A DNA stretch of 40,704 nucleotides from Acinetobacter pollinis (GCF_015627175.1 NZ_VTDQ01000022.1:1-40704), one strand, 5' to 3'. Positions 15,986 to 23,277 are shown, numbered from the stretch's first letter. Notes: generated from the sequence alone by a model not told the origin. Translations and numbers: made by a program.

Positions 15986-16038
15986 TTGACATTTTTGTCA
16001 AAAAAAACCTTTACAAATTGACATTAATGTCATATAAT
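15986..16038 (+). promoter_or_regulatory. hicAB promoter with two TGACA palindromes
   Basis: A TTTACA -35 at 16010-16015, a 17-bp spacer and a perfect TATAAT -10 at 16033-16038 lie 29 bp upstream of the hicA ATG. The spacer contains TGACATTAATGTCA (16019-16032), a perfect palindrome. A second copy of the same half-sites, TTGACATTTTTGTCAA (15986-16001), lies just upstream. This is the expected arrangement for autorepression by HicB, which has a C-terminal HTH. Confidence 0.75.
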
Positions 16039-16066
16039 AGTTTTATTGTTTAAACAGGAGTACAAC

Positions 16067-16246
16067 ATGAGTTGTAACGAATTTAAACGATGGCTTCTCG
16101 CGAAAGGCGTAGTTTTCATACGAAGAGGAAAAGGATCACACTGGATTATTGGCTTAGACAATAAAAGAAGTGTATTTCCTGATCATCAAAGTAAAGAAAT
16201 AAAAGAAGGTACTCGTTTAAAAATCAAAAAGGATCTGGGGCTTTAG
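16067..16246 (+). CDS. hicA: HicA mRNA interferase toxin
   Basis: From the ATG at 16067 (AGGAG 6 bp upstream) it is 59 residues, normal for HicA. The FKRWLLAKGVVFIRRGKGSHWII stretch has the GSHW catalytic-histidine motif of the double-stranded RNA-binding HicA fold, and it ends with a VFPDH...KEGTRLKIKKDLG tail. It cleaves mRNA. It is followed 52 bp later by its antitoxin. Confidence 0.93.
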   Translation: MSCNEFKRWLLAKGVVFIRRGKGSHWIIGLDNKRSVFPDHQSKEIKEGTRLKIKKDLGL

Positions 16247-16298
16247 CCTCAGATTCTTACAACTCAAATACTCTATTATTAGTATTTAGGATGAACTT

Positions 16299-16718
16299 AT
16301 GGAATATCCCTTTATCATCAAAGATGATTCTGATTATTTTGAAATTACGTGTCGGGATCTACCAGCTTTAACAGCTATCGCTTATTGCAAAGAAGATATT
16401 GAGAAAGAAGCGATTGAAGCGTTACAAACAACTTTCATGATCTATATGTCAGATCGTGAAAAGATTCCTTTACCATCCAAAAAACAGGATGGTGAAGTCG
16501 TTTTCAGTTTAGACTTTAGATCAAGTTTAAAAGTTGCTTTATACAATGAAGCTTTAAGCCAAAAAGTTACTAAATCGGAAATGGCTAAGCGCATGGGATT
16601 AACGCCTAAACAAGTGGATAGAATTTGGGATGTAAATCATCCGACTAAATTTGAAACAATTGAACAAGCGTTTTTTGTTTTAAACAAAAAGATCGTTCAT
16701 AAAATCATATCGATCTAA
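16299..16718 (+). CDS. hicB: HicB antitoxin
   Basis: A 139-residue antitoxin. The N-terminal partial RNase H-like fold (YPFIIKDDSDYFEITCRDLPALTAIAYCKEDIEKEAIEALQTTF) blocks HicA. The C-terminal HTH (LSQKVTKSEMAKRMGLTPKQVDRIWDVNHPTKFETIEQAF) should bind the TGACA palindromes upstream of hicA. A terminator hairpin follows at about 16733. Confidence 0.92.
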   Translation: MEYPFIIKDDSDYFEITCRDLPALTAIAYCKEDIEKEAIEALQTTFMIYMSDREKIPLPSKKQDGEVVFSLDFRSSLKVALYNEALSQKVTKSEMAKRMGLTPKQVDRIWDVNHPTKFETIEQAFFVLNKKIVHKIISI

Positions 16719-16732
16719 CTCAGAAATCAGAA

Positions 16733-16762
16733 AAAATCCTCATCAATTCGATGGGGATTTTT
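16733..16762 (+). terminator. Terminator after hicAB
   Basis: An imperfect stem (ATCC-TCATC with GATG-GGGAT) around AATTC is followed by seven T on the + strand, 15 bp after the hicB stop. Confidence 0.6.
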
Positions 16763-16789
16763 TTCGTCTACAAAAAACCTGTCTGGACT

Positions 16790-16860
16790 GTCCAATAGCT
16801 GCCGAGCGCAGTTGCCCCGCCCACCTGCCCCGTGCAAATGTGTCAATTTCCCGACACTGG
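16790..16860. other. Candidate cos packaging site (GC-rich island)
   Basis: Bases 16801-16835 are 80% GC (28 of 35) in an otherwise AT-rich molecule, in a 240-bp stretch without a gene. The segment GAGCGCAGTTGCCCCGCCC resembles the complement of the P2 cos region as I recall it (GCGCAGT...CCCCGCC). It lies downstream of portal Q, the side on which P2 has cos. P2 terminase cuts closed circular monomers, which suits a plasmid prophage. The exact cut positions cannot be read from this sequence. Confidence 0.5.
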
Positions 16861-16960
16861 CAGACTACTACAGTATATTGCTGTATATCCCAATGTATAA
16901 GGCTTTCAGAGGGTAATATTCCCTATTTCGTAATACTACATTTTACTACACGACAAACAT

Positions 16961-17182
16961 TCACCCAGTTTTCCTAAAAGTTTCCAGATTAACGCTTGGA
17001 TCTGGGGTGCTGCTTGGGGATACCTGATGCGTAATTGCATACTCGCCTCGTGCTGTGAAACCACAAAATACGTTCGTACATTGAAAATACGATACACGGA
17101 AAAGTTCAGCCTCTAAGTGGCTCGATGTTAAACGCATTTTTGTTTTACAATGTGGACAAAGGAATAGCTGTCTTGATGACAT
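16961..17182 (-). CDS. ogr: Ogr/Delta-like late gene activator (zinc finger)
   Basis: A 73-residue protein (P2 Ogr: 72). Cysteines 9, 12, 35 and 40 form C-x2-C-x22-C-x4-C, the spacing of Ogr, with FQCTNVFC matching the family's QCxNxxC. Ogr activates P2 late promoters by binding near -55 and contacting RNA polymerase alpha. Here it is the last gene of the cro-rep operon, so it is made after replication begins; in P2 it follows gene D. Its likely targets are the three 14-5-14 palindromes. AGGTGA precedes the ATG. Confidence 0.88.
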   Translation of the reverse strand: MSSRQLFLCPHCKTKMRLTSSHLEAELFRVSYFQCTNVFCGFTARGEYAITHQVSPSSTPDPSVNLETFRKTG

Positions 17183-17192
17183 TTGTTTTCAC

Positions 17193-17387
17193 CTATCTGT
17201 TATTTTGTTTTTCTGCATGTGTTGCACAGTCTATGCAAAGTTTTACAGCACCCAGCTTCTGACGTTGTATAGGGATGTCTTCACCACATATTTCGCATTC
17301 TTTAAGTGATGGGATATCGTAATTTTTGAAGGCAACTTTAACTTGGTTCAGTTGATTTCGTTGTGCAATGTCGATGTTGTCTGCCAT
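17193..17387 (-). CDS. TraR/DksA-type zinc-finger protein
   Basis: A 64-residue protein with C31-x2-C34 and C51-x2-C54 in CEICGEDIPIQRQKLGAVKLCIDC, the C4 finger of the DksA/TraR family. Short TraR forms bind the secondary channel of RNA polymerase and shift host promoter choice. It sits between the replication gene and ogr, 10 bp before ogr, so it may help redirect RNA polymerase to phage promoters. Confidence 0.88.
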   Translation of the reverse strand: MADNIDIAQRNQLNQVKVAFKNYDIPSLKECEICGEDIPIQRQKLGAVKLCIDCATHAEKQNNR

Positions 17388-17464
17388 TTTTCTCTATTTC
17401 TCGTATTTCTTTCTATTTGCTCGCACAAGCGATCTTTATTAATAGTCTGTAGGGTTGGTTATCT

Positions 17465-18340
17465 TTATGCGTTTATCGCGCCTGTAAAGCCAATTTCACG
17501 CAAATAAGGCTCTAGTTTTTTGCATTCAGTCGGATTACTTAGCTTTTTTGCGATTTTTGCTGCTAATTGTTCATAGCTTTCGTTACCTTCCGCATATTTG
17601 CTTGCGATTTCTGGTAAGTGAGATAGTTTTTGAGCGAACACATGAATTTGTTTCTCAGTCATTGTTTTTTGATGACTTGCTTTTGATTTTGTATTCGTAG
17701 ATGAGATTGGCTTTTCGTACTTACTCATGTTTTTAAGTAACCAGTCGACGAAGTAGTACATTTTCATACTGTCATTTAAATTTTTGTCTGCATTGAATTG
17801 CTCGAACGCATTTTTCTCTCTTTCAAACCAAGATGCCTTCCCGATCTTTTCCGCAGTGTCTGAATCTGTGACAAACGAAAGCTCTGTTTTTAATTTTTTA
17901 AACGAAAACCAGTTTTTTATATTTATAGGTTCTATTGGTAGATTACTTGATAGATTCTGCGTCCCAATATTGGGACTGTTCAGAGTACCGTTTTTGGGAC
18001 TGTTCAAAGTACCAATATTGGAACTGTTCCGTTTTTGGGACTGTTCCGTTTTTGGGACTGTTTCCTCACGTCCTATTACTCCAGTTAAACGATAAACTTT
18101 GACCTGTCTTGTTACTCCTTTACGCTCACCAGTATCTTGTATTAATTGAAGACCAATTAACTCAGAAATAACTTTTACAATTGTCTTTCTGTTTAGCAGA
18201 GTATCTTTAGTCAAACGTTCATAACTTGGGAAACATGTGTGGTCTTCCCCTGCACGATCTGCAAGAGAAATTAAAACAAGTCTTTGGGTTGATGTTTGAA
18301 CTGGTGCTTTCCATGCCCAAAGTGTTGCATCTAAACTCAT
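17465..18340 (-). CDS. Winged-helix replication initiator-like protein with internal iterons
   Basis: A 291-residue protein. Residues ~1-90 are a HTH_36-type winged helix (TLWAWKAPVQTSTQRLVLISLADRAG...SYERLTKDTLLNRKTIVKVISEL). The middle (~95-135) is low-complexity and is encoded by five 17-bp DNA repeats. The C-terminal ~62 residues (TEKQIHVFAQKL...LREIGF) align without gaps to the end of RepB at 24535 (about 23 of 60 identical). DNA repeats inside the initiator gene recall lambda O and its origin, so I infer that this is the phage-mode replication initiator. No P2 gpA is present. It follows the cro-like gene in the early operon. Confidence 0.7.
   Translation of the reverse strand: MSLDATLWAWKAPVQTSTQRLVLISLADRAGEDHTCFPSYERLTKDTLLNRKTIVKVISELIGLQLIQDTGERKGVTRQVKVYRLTGVIGREETVPKTEQSQKRNSSNIGTLNSPKNGTLNSPNIGTQNLSSNLPIEPINIKNWFSFKKLKTELSFVTDSDTAEKIGKASWFEREKNAFEQFNADKNLNDSMKMYYFVDWLLKNMSKYEKPISSTNTKSKASHQKTMTEKQIHVFAQKLSHLPEIASKYAEGNESYEQLAAKIAKKLSNPTECKKLEPYLREIGFTGAINA
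17965..18063. repeat. Five 17-bp iterons inside the replication gene (candidate phage origin)
   Basis: On the + strand, copies of C-GTTTT or AATAT-TGGGACTGTTC begin at 17965, 17989, 18013, 18030 and 18047, with spacings of 24, 24, 17 and 17 bp. The last 10 bases are nearly invariant, while the five before alternate between GTTTT and AATAT. The repeats are not multiples of three apart, so selection on DNA rather than peptide is likely. This fits initiator binding sites in a lambda-like origin. Confidence 0.65.
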
Positions 18341-18412
18341 ATTGAATCCTGATATATGTATCCAGAACGTTCTGTCTACATATGAAATAAATAAAAAAGA
18401 AAAAGGGAGATT

Positions 18413-18649
18413 TTAATTACTTGAATTTGAATATTCTTTTTCTTCAAAAGATGAAGAAAAGAAATCAACTAAAGATTTGTGTGTTAAAACACCATTTGAA
18501 GCATGAACCATTGCATTTAACATTTTGATGCTTGGCTGTCTTTTCTTATAAACCAACTGCTTATTGATATAACCGTAACTTGTTCCGACCTTTTGAGAAA
18601 ATTGAATTCTCGCGTCTTTAGATAGTGAAGACCAAAACTCAGAAAACAT
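18413..18649 (-). CDS. Cro-like / YdaS-like DNA-binding protein
   Basis: A 78-residue protein whose KDARIQFSQKVGTSYGYINKQLVYKKRQPSIKMLNAMVHAS run is an HTH of the Cro/YdaS type. It is divergent from the CI-like repressor across a 146-bp control region and heads the early lytic operon (cro, rep, traR-like, ogr). Its role is most likely to turn off the repressor after induction. Confidence 0.75.
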   Translation of the reverse strand: MFSEFWSSLSKDARIQFSQKVGTSYGYINKQLVYKKRQPSIKMLNAMVHASNGVLTHKSLVDFFSSSFEEKEYSNSSN

Positions 18650-18795
18650 TGTGTACTTTCTTTAATCTTAAAATTTAACCCAAATGTACTTCAAAGAGAT
18701 TCTTTATTCAATTTATTTTTAAGGTTAAGGTACTATTTTTATTCACCTCTAAGGTATAAATTTATAAAAATACAAATGAATTCAGGTTTTAAACA
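18650..18795. promoter_or_regulatory. Lysogeny switch control region
   Basis: The divergent cro and cI genes share this AT-rich stretch. The half-site TAAGGT appears three times (TTAAGGTTAAGGTAC and CTCTAAGGTATAAA on +), one with a mirrored partner as ACCTCTAAGGT. A TTGAAG -35 with an 18-bp spacer and TAAGAT -10 could drive cro on the minus strand, and TATAAA near 18755 could serve cI. These are likely repressor operators. Confidence 0.5.
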
Positions 18796-19530
18796 ATGAA
18801 TATAATGAGTGATTTAGCTAAGACCAGGCGAAAAAATACTTTAGCTTTACTTGCTGATAAGCATATGACTAAAAAAATGTTAGCAGAGGGCATAGATGTT
18901 AGTCCTCCTCTTATTAGTGCGTACTTAGGTAAAAATCCTCACAAAGCAATGGGTGACAACCTTGCTGCAAAAATATGTAAATTTCTAGGTGTAACACTTC
19001 GCGAACTTGATACAGATCAAGACTTTATTGATAGTATAATTAGAGATAGCGCCCCAATATTTGGTGACTCAGCTATCAAAACAGAGGATAAGTATGTATT
19101 AGTTCCTTTATTTAAGAATGTAAAAGCCTCATGTGGAAATGGTTATTTAAATGATGATAATCAAGAGGTTGAAATGATTCCATTTGATGGAAAGAAGTTG
19201 TCATCTAGAAATATTAGTAAAAAAAATGTGCAAGTAATTTTTACTGACGGTGACTCCATGTTACCGATTATTCCACATGGTGCTCAGGTATTCTTAGATA
19301 GAACTAGGAATACAGTTCAACGAGATGGGTTAATTTATGTTATCTGTTTAGGGGAATTGGTTTTAGTTAAATATTTATTTAGGCTGCCTAATCATGGACT
19401 CAGAGTGGTGAGCGCAAATTCTAATAAGGACTTGTATCCAGACATTATTTTATCCAAAGAAGAAATAGAGTCGGATACCTTTCACATTACTGGTCAAGTA
19501 TTTCATGTAGATTATGAACTTCCATTTTAA
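18796..19530 (+). CDS. CI/LexA-like phage repressor (S24 protease)
   Basis: A 244-residue repressor. An N-terminal HTH (residues ~25-65, KKMLAEGIDVSPPLISAYLG) is followed by an S24 peptidase domain. Catalytic Ser154 lies in DGDSMLP and Lys192 in LVLVKYL. A C113-G114 pair in KASCGNGY is the probable self-cleavage site. It should keep lytic genes off in the plasmid prophage and be inactivated by RecA-stimulated self-cleavage on DNA damage. An ATG four codons in (18805) is an alternative start. Confidence 0.9.
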   Translation: MNIMSDLAKTRRKNTLALLADKHMTKKMLAEGIDVSPPLISAYLGKNPHKAMGDNLAAKICKFLGVTLRELDTDQDFIDSIIRDSAPIFGDSAIKTEDKYVLVPLFKNVKASCGNGYLNDDNQEVEMIPFDGKKLSSRNISKKNVQVIFTDGDSMLPIIPHGAQVFLDRTRNTVQRDGLIYVICLGELVLVKYLFRLPNHGLRVVSANSNKDLYPDIILSKEEIESDTFHITGQVFHVDYELPF

Positions 19531-19556
19531 AACTTAATTTATAAATAATTGTGCTA

Positions 19557-19582
19557 AATGCTTAACTTTGATGTTAAGCATT
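19557..19582 (+). terminator. Terminator after the repressor gene
   Basis: AATGCTTAAC and GTTAAGCATT form a perfect 10-bp stem around TTTGAT, followed by TTTTTATG on +. Confidence 0.8.
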
Positions 19583-19723
19583 TTTTTATGTATAGAGAAT
19601 TAACCTAAAAATTAAATTAATTTAACAATTAACAACAATAAATTTTTATATAGAAAATTATTATTAACTCCTTTAGAATTAAAATTAGTTAATTTAATTA
19701 AACTATTTTTAACCAAAGTAAAA

Positions 19724-19757
19724 AGCCCGTATCAAACCTTCAAATCTAATACGGGCT
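19724..19757 (-). terminator. Hairpin with T-run on the minus strand
   Basis: AGCCCGTAT and ATACGGGCT are perfect arms around a 16-base loop. TTTTTACTTT follows on the minus strand, fitting termination of transcripts leaving the TnpB element. Between it and the repressor terminator I see only AT-rich DNA. Confidence 0.6.
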
Positions 19758-19893
19758 AATGCCTTTCAGCGAGAGTAATTATGAGCCATCTTCATACTCA
19801 TGGTCAAACAAGTATTGTTTCTCCATCATCAAAACAGAAATTTTTTAGCGCGATTGCACAGGTGTTATGCCACAAAATCAAAAAAATAACTAA

Positions 19894-21032
19894 AGGATTG
19901 ACATCCTCCCCGACCTGAGAAGCGATTAGCTTCGCAAGACAGAGATTCCTCCTGCGAGACGCTCATGTCCGAGCGCAAGAATATTCAGTGCTGAGTTTAT
20001 ATCTCGATCATGGAGTGTACCGCACTCCATGCACTGCCATTCTCTTATTCCAAGACCTGTTCTACCTTTCGGACTACTGAGCCGTGAGCTACAGCACGAA
20101 CACGTTTGGGTCGTATACATTTCATTGACTTCCTCAAACCATACGCCTGCGTTCTCGCATTTGTACTTGAGCATGGCTCGAAAGGTCGTCCAACTTGCAT
20201 CAAGTACAGACTTAGCTAATTTTGTCTGTGCCAATGCTTTGGCATTTACATTGCCAACAATGATCATTGCATGGTTATTCACAAGTTTGTATGTGAATTG
20301 ATGCAACATATTCTGTCTAATATTCTTAATCTTGGCATGGATCGCTTTAACACGTTTTTTATTCTTAGCTCTTTGAGCAATACCTAATTTTTGTTCATAC
20401 TGACGATATATTTTAGGGGCTTTGAGTTTTACACCATCTGAGCATGTAGCAAGGTCTTTTAACCCTAGATCAATGCCTATTGCTGTGGTTGATACTGTTT
20501 TCTCAATCTTTGGTGTATCTACGACCAAACACACATACCAACGCCCACGACTATCTTCAACGAATGAGCCTGTCTTAACTTTGTATTTTGAAAGTCCGTA
20601 GCTATCCCATAGTTTGAATTGATGTTTACCGTATTGAACATAGCCATCAGCGTACTTCACAGCAACTTTTTTGAATGGAATCCAACCGAGTGAACGTCTT
20701 GCAGATTTCTTATTGCTTACTCGCCAATTCAGCTTGGCTTTCTTAAACTGTTTACGTCTTATAATGAGTTCTTCTGTCACGGCTTGAACAGTTTGGCTAT
20801 GCAAGCCACACTCTTTTGATGTGCCTTTGGTGTATTTCGCAACATCATAGGCTGAGAAGAATTGCCCTGTTTTTTTGAGATGCTTAAAACACAAATCATT
20901 GACATAATTCCAAACAAAGTTCACCTCAGATGCGAGTTGGTCTAGCACCTTGCAATGTTTGTCTTTTATGCGTAATTTAAGTGTTTTCATAGACTTATTA
21001 TAGCAAATTATTGTTTTTACTTCACTGTTTTT
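19894..21032 (-). mobile_element. TnpB-only IS200/IS605-type element (IS1341-like)
   Basis: A single tnpB gene is flanked by short noncoding ends, with no Y1 transposase (tnpA). The 3' flank GACATCCTCCCCGACCTGA is typical of IS605-family right ends. The last part of tnpB plus this flank is where a guide (omega/re) RNA would be encoded. Both boundaries are estimates: the split small gene places them near 19894 and 21032. Such elements insert without target duplication, and none is seen. Confidence 0.7.
19926..20990 (-). CDS. tnpB: TnpB RNA-guided endonuclease with unusual RuvC-II motif
   Basis: A 354-residue OrfB/TnpB. RuvC-I Asp174 lies in AIGIDLG, a zinc finger is made of C297/C300 and C320/C323, and RuvC-III Asp330 lies in HDRDINSALNIL. 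Where the usual RuvC-II glutamate stands (VxEDLN) this protein has V-G246-N-V-N-A. Glutamates follow in WFEEVNEMYTTQTCS (286, 287, 290). This pattern occurs in a TnpB branch thought to have a relocated catalytic residue, so the protein need not be dead. The gene is full length. Confidence 0.9.
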   Translation of the reverse strand: MKTLKLRIKDKHCKVLDQLASEVNFVWNYVNDLCFKHLKKTGQFFSAYDVAKYTKGTSKECGLHSQTVQAVTEELIIRRKQFKKAKLNWRVSNKKSARRSLGWIPFKKVAVKYADGYVQYGKHQFKLWDSYGLSKYKVKTGSFVEDSRGRWYVCLVVDTPKIEKTVSTTAIGIDLGLKDLATCSDGVKLKAPKIYRQYEQKLGIAQRAKNKKRVKAIHAKIKNIRQNMLHQFTYKLVNNHAMIIVGNVNAKALAQTKLAKSVLDASWTTFRAMLKYKCENAGVWFEEVNEMYTTQTCSCCSSRLSSPKGRTGLGIREWQCMECGTLHDRDINSALNILALGHERLAGGISVLRS

Positions 21033-21136
21033 AGTGCTCCTAATAACCCAAAATTAAAATGTATCTTGAGCTATGCTGAAGAACTAGGAAAACTAGAGTC
21101 AAGCGTAAAAGAAAAAGTCCAATACTGGAAGGTAAA

Positions 21137-21163
21137 AAAGCAGAGTTAATACTCTGCTTTTTC
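21137..21163 (+). terminator. Terminator of the split small gene
   Basis: AAAAAGCAGAGT and ACTCTGCTTTTT form a perfect stem around TAAT and end in a T-run. It overlaps the stop codon at 21147-21149. Confidence 0.75.
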
Positions 21164-21233
21164 TAACTAATTGCTAACAAATTCTAAATTTTGTGCCTGT
21201 GTGGGTATTAGTACGCCAGCATGTTTGTTTTTC

Positions 21234-21701
21234 TTAATCTTCGTTTGCAAGCTCTGCTTTCTTAATTGCTTCTATGGCTCTGTAAGTAGATAAAAGTTCT
21301 GAAAAATATCCCTCTAAGGTTTCAATATCTCTAGCAATGCGATCATTCCCCCCTATAACCATAGTACAAGGAAATCCATTTTCACTTAGATCCAAAGAGG
21401 TAAGATCAGTATAAACTTTTGGGTGATTTATAGAACGTATTCTTAATATCTTTCTATCTATTCGCCCAGACTGATCTTCCACGGTTGTTTGAACTGCACT
21501 ATTAGCTGCATATTTTACCAAATCAATAAATGTAGCATCTCTTGTAAAAGCAACTAATTCAACTTTGTTCGCAGATACATCTTGTATAACAAGATTGACC
21601 TGTTCAATTAGTTTATTTATTTCTTTAATATTTCTTTCTCTTAAGTTTAAATTAGCTTCCCCATTTTTTAGAGCTTCTCGCAATATATCTGCTATCATCA
21701 T
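21234..21701 (-). CDS. Unknown protein coupled to an EEP-family enzyme (155 aa)
   Basis: A soluble 155-residue protein with helical ends (NIKEINKLIEQVNLVIQDVSAN; IARDIETLEGYFSELLSTYRAIEAIKKAEL) and a central beta-like part (KILRIRSINHPKVYTDLTSLDLSENGFPCTMVIGG). No known domain is recognised. Its ATG overlaps the EEP gene stop (TAATG), so the two are almost surely made together. It is the third gene of the lipoprotein-EEP-unknown operon. It may bind or control the enzyme. Confidence 0.7.
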   Translation of the reverse strand: MMIADILREALKNGEANLNLRERNIKEINKLIEQVNLVIQDVSANKVELVAFTRDATFIDLVKYAANSAVQTTVEDQSGRIDRKILRIRSINHPKVYTDLTSLDLSENGFPCTMVIGGNDRIARDIETLEGYFSELLSTYRAIEAIKKAELANED

Positions 21702-22573
21702 TATTTCTCCAAAATTGCATGAATAGGTCTATGATCAGATGGGTTTTCAAACTCTAAACTAAAATGGTCATTTATTAGCTTTTCAACATCTAATATATCA
21801 ATATTAGCATCTTTTATTTGCCAACCATCACTTAAAAAATTTCCTGAAAACAAAATTTGATCTATAACCTGCCAGTAATTGTATTCACCACGCGCATAAT
21901 AAAATGTTCCTATGGGGTTATTATCATTGCAAGGCAAAAATTTCCAACAAGGATTATATAATAGATGAGGATCGTCCCTCACTATTTGTTGATGTCTAGA
22001 GCTTCTTAAACCATTTATCATCTCAGGTGAAAATGGTTCAGTATTAAAATCACCTAGAACTATAAACTTTCTATCATTATCTTCATCCTTTCGAATGCTT
22101 AAATTTTGGCGGATATATGAGGTAATAGAACGTCTTTTTTCTGAATTTTCAGCCAATTTAGATGGTAAGTGGGTTAAGTAAAAGCTAAATTTTTCACCAC
22201 TTTCATACTCAATAAAATCATAATACTGATAGGCTTTAATGACGTGTCTTCTCTCGCCATCAATCCCCCATCTCATGTCTATACATAAAAATTTATTTTT
22301 AAAGAAAATAGCAGTGTCATAATATATCGATTTTTCATGTTGCTCTTTATATTTAAACGAGTAACCAAAGCTTTCTATTTGCAAAGCTTTATACATAAAC
22401 TCTATATCTTCAGGAGACACCTCTGAAAGACAAATAAAGTCATATTCTAGGCTTATAAAAAGCTGTATGACTTTTGCTACCTGAATTTTTTGACTATCTT
22501 CGGATTTATTCCACTTACTAGACATAGGTGGAGAGAGCTTCGTATTCCACAAAACAATGGATAACTTATTCAT
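21701..22573 (-). CDS. Endonuclease/exonuclease/phosphatase (EEP) family enzyme
   Basis: A 290-residue EEP-fold protein with all catalytic motifs: Asn10 (LWNT), Glu51 (CLSEVSPED), His135 (YLTHLPS), Asp175/Asn177 (LGDFNTEP), Asp238 (VIDQILF) and Asp280-His281 (PSDHRPI). Family members cut DNA, RNA or phosphoester lipids. No signal peptide is seen, so it probably acts in the cytoplasm. It overlaps the upstream lipoprotein gene by 4 bp and the downstream gene by 1 bp. The substrate is unknown; a defence or host-takeover nuclease is possible. Confidence 0.85.
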   Translation of the reverse strand: MNKLSIVLWNTKLSPPMSSKWNKSEDSQKIQVAKVIQLFISLEYDFICLSEVSPEDIEFMYKALQIESFGYSFKYKEQHEKSIYYDTAIFFKNKFLCIDMRWGIDGERRHVIKAYQYYDFIEYESGEKFSFYLTHLPSKLAENSEKRRSITSYIRQNLSIRKDEDNDRKFIVLGDFNTEPFSPEMINGLRSSRHQQIVRDDPHLLYNPCWKFLPCNDNNPIGTFYYARGEYNYWQVIDQILFSGNFLSDGWQIKDANIDILDVEKLINDHFSLEFENPSDHRPIHAILEK

Positions 22574-23184
22574 CGGATTATTTCATAGCGACATAAATTA
22601 TTAAAACAACGAGCCTTTTGAATAACCATACCATTATTTAATTGAACTTGTTGAATCTCTTCTTTTGTCTGAATCAAATCTAAATAAAACTGAGGACCAT
22701 CAGCATCTCCAAGCAAAGAGCGAGTAACTTTTTGTCCTAGCAAGAACATCTCATTTACTTTCTTAGGGTCTTTTTCATCAAACTTCCACCAAACCTGAAT
22801 AAAATTCGGACTTAAATCAATTTCCAAATTATTCGATAAGCTTTTGTGAAACCAATACTGTATCATTGGGCTATTTTTAGCATCAAGTCCTTTCTCTTTA
22901 TCTACTACAGGCAGACCTACCATTTTAAGAATCGCTTTGTCTTCATTAATATTAACCTGATGTATTTTCATATTCGGGTCTATATCTGGAGTAGTCGCAT
23001 GCAAACGCATATCTTCTTGCACTTCATCGCTAAGTTTTTGTTGCTGATCTAAATTAGCTTGAGCTTCTTTGTCTACTTGAGCCTGTTGCTTATCTTCTTC
23101 AGAAGAAGAGCATCCTATAAGTAACGATGTACTTAACATGACTGTAAATAATAATTTATAAAATATTTTTTGTTGATTTCTCAT
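22570..23184 (-). CDS. Lipoprotein of unknown function
   Basis: A 204-residue protein with a signal peptide ending in the lipobox L-I-G-C25. A Gln/Lys/Glu-rich linker (SSSEEDKQQAQVDKEAQANLDQQQKLSDEVQED) leads to a C-terminal domain with YWFHKSLSNNLEIDLSPNFIQVWWKFDE and two late cysteines (ARCFNNLCRYEIIR). It opens a three-gene operon, coupled to the EEP enzyme by an ATGA overlap. A TATAAT -10 lies at 23216-23221 on the minus strand. Why an envelope lipoprotein travels with a nuclease-like enzyme is not clear. Confidence 0.72.
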   Translation of the reverse strand: MRNQQKIFYKLLFTVMLSTSLLIGCSSSEEDKQQAQVDKEAQANLDQQQKLSDEVQEDMRLHATTPDIDPNMKIHQVNINEDKAILKMVGLPVVDKEKGLDAKNSPMIQYWFHKSLSNNLEIDLSPNFIQVWWKFDEKDPKKVNEMFLLGQKVTRSLLGDADGPQFYLDLIQTKEEIQQVQLNNGMVIQKARCFNNLCRYEIIR

Positions 23185-23277
23185 ACTAGGGCTTTATTTA
23201 CTTTAATAGCTGATAATTATAGCATTATTATTTTTTCTGCGAGTATGCACAATTATTAATAATTGATTGTTGAAATT

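Larger units (their letters stand above)
19781..21149 (+). pseudogene. Small gene split by the TnpB element
   Basis: A reading frame opens at the ATG at 19781 with GAGAG upstream (MSHLHTHGQTSIVSPSSKQK ...KKITK) and runs into the element near 19894. Beyond the element, a frame from about 21033 reads APNNPKLKCILSYAEELGKL...KVKKQS, ends at 21149, and is followed at once by a perfect terminator. Joined, the pieces give a plausible basic protein of about 76 residues. The parts are seen; that they were one gene is inference. I do not recognise the family. Confidence 0.55.

Noticed and set aside
16865..16960. A phage attachment site or Xer/dif site near the TATA-rich repeats before ogr
   Set aside because: No integrase is present, and I could not match dif-like half-sites; only a short AGTATATTGCTGTATAT repeat is visible.
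17784..18095. A 103-residue open frame on the + strand within the replication gene
   Set aside because: It is antisense to a protein with clear domains, and its repetitive sequence comes from the iterons.
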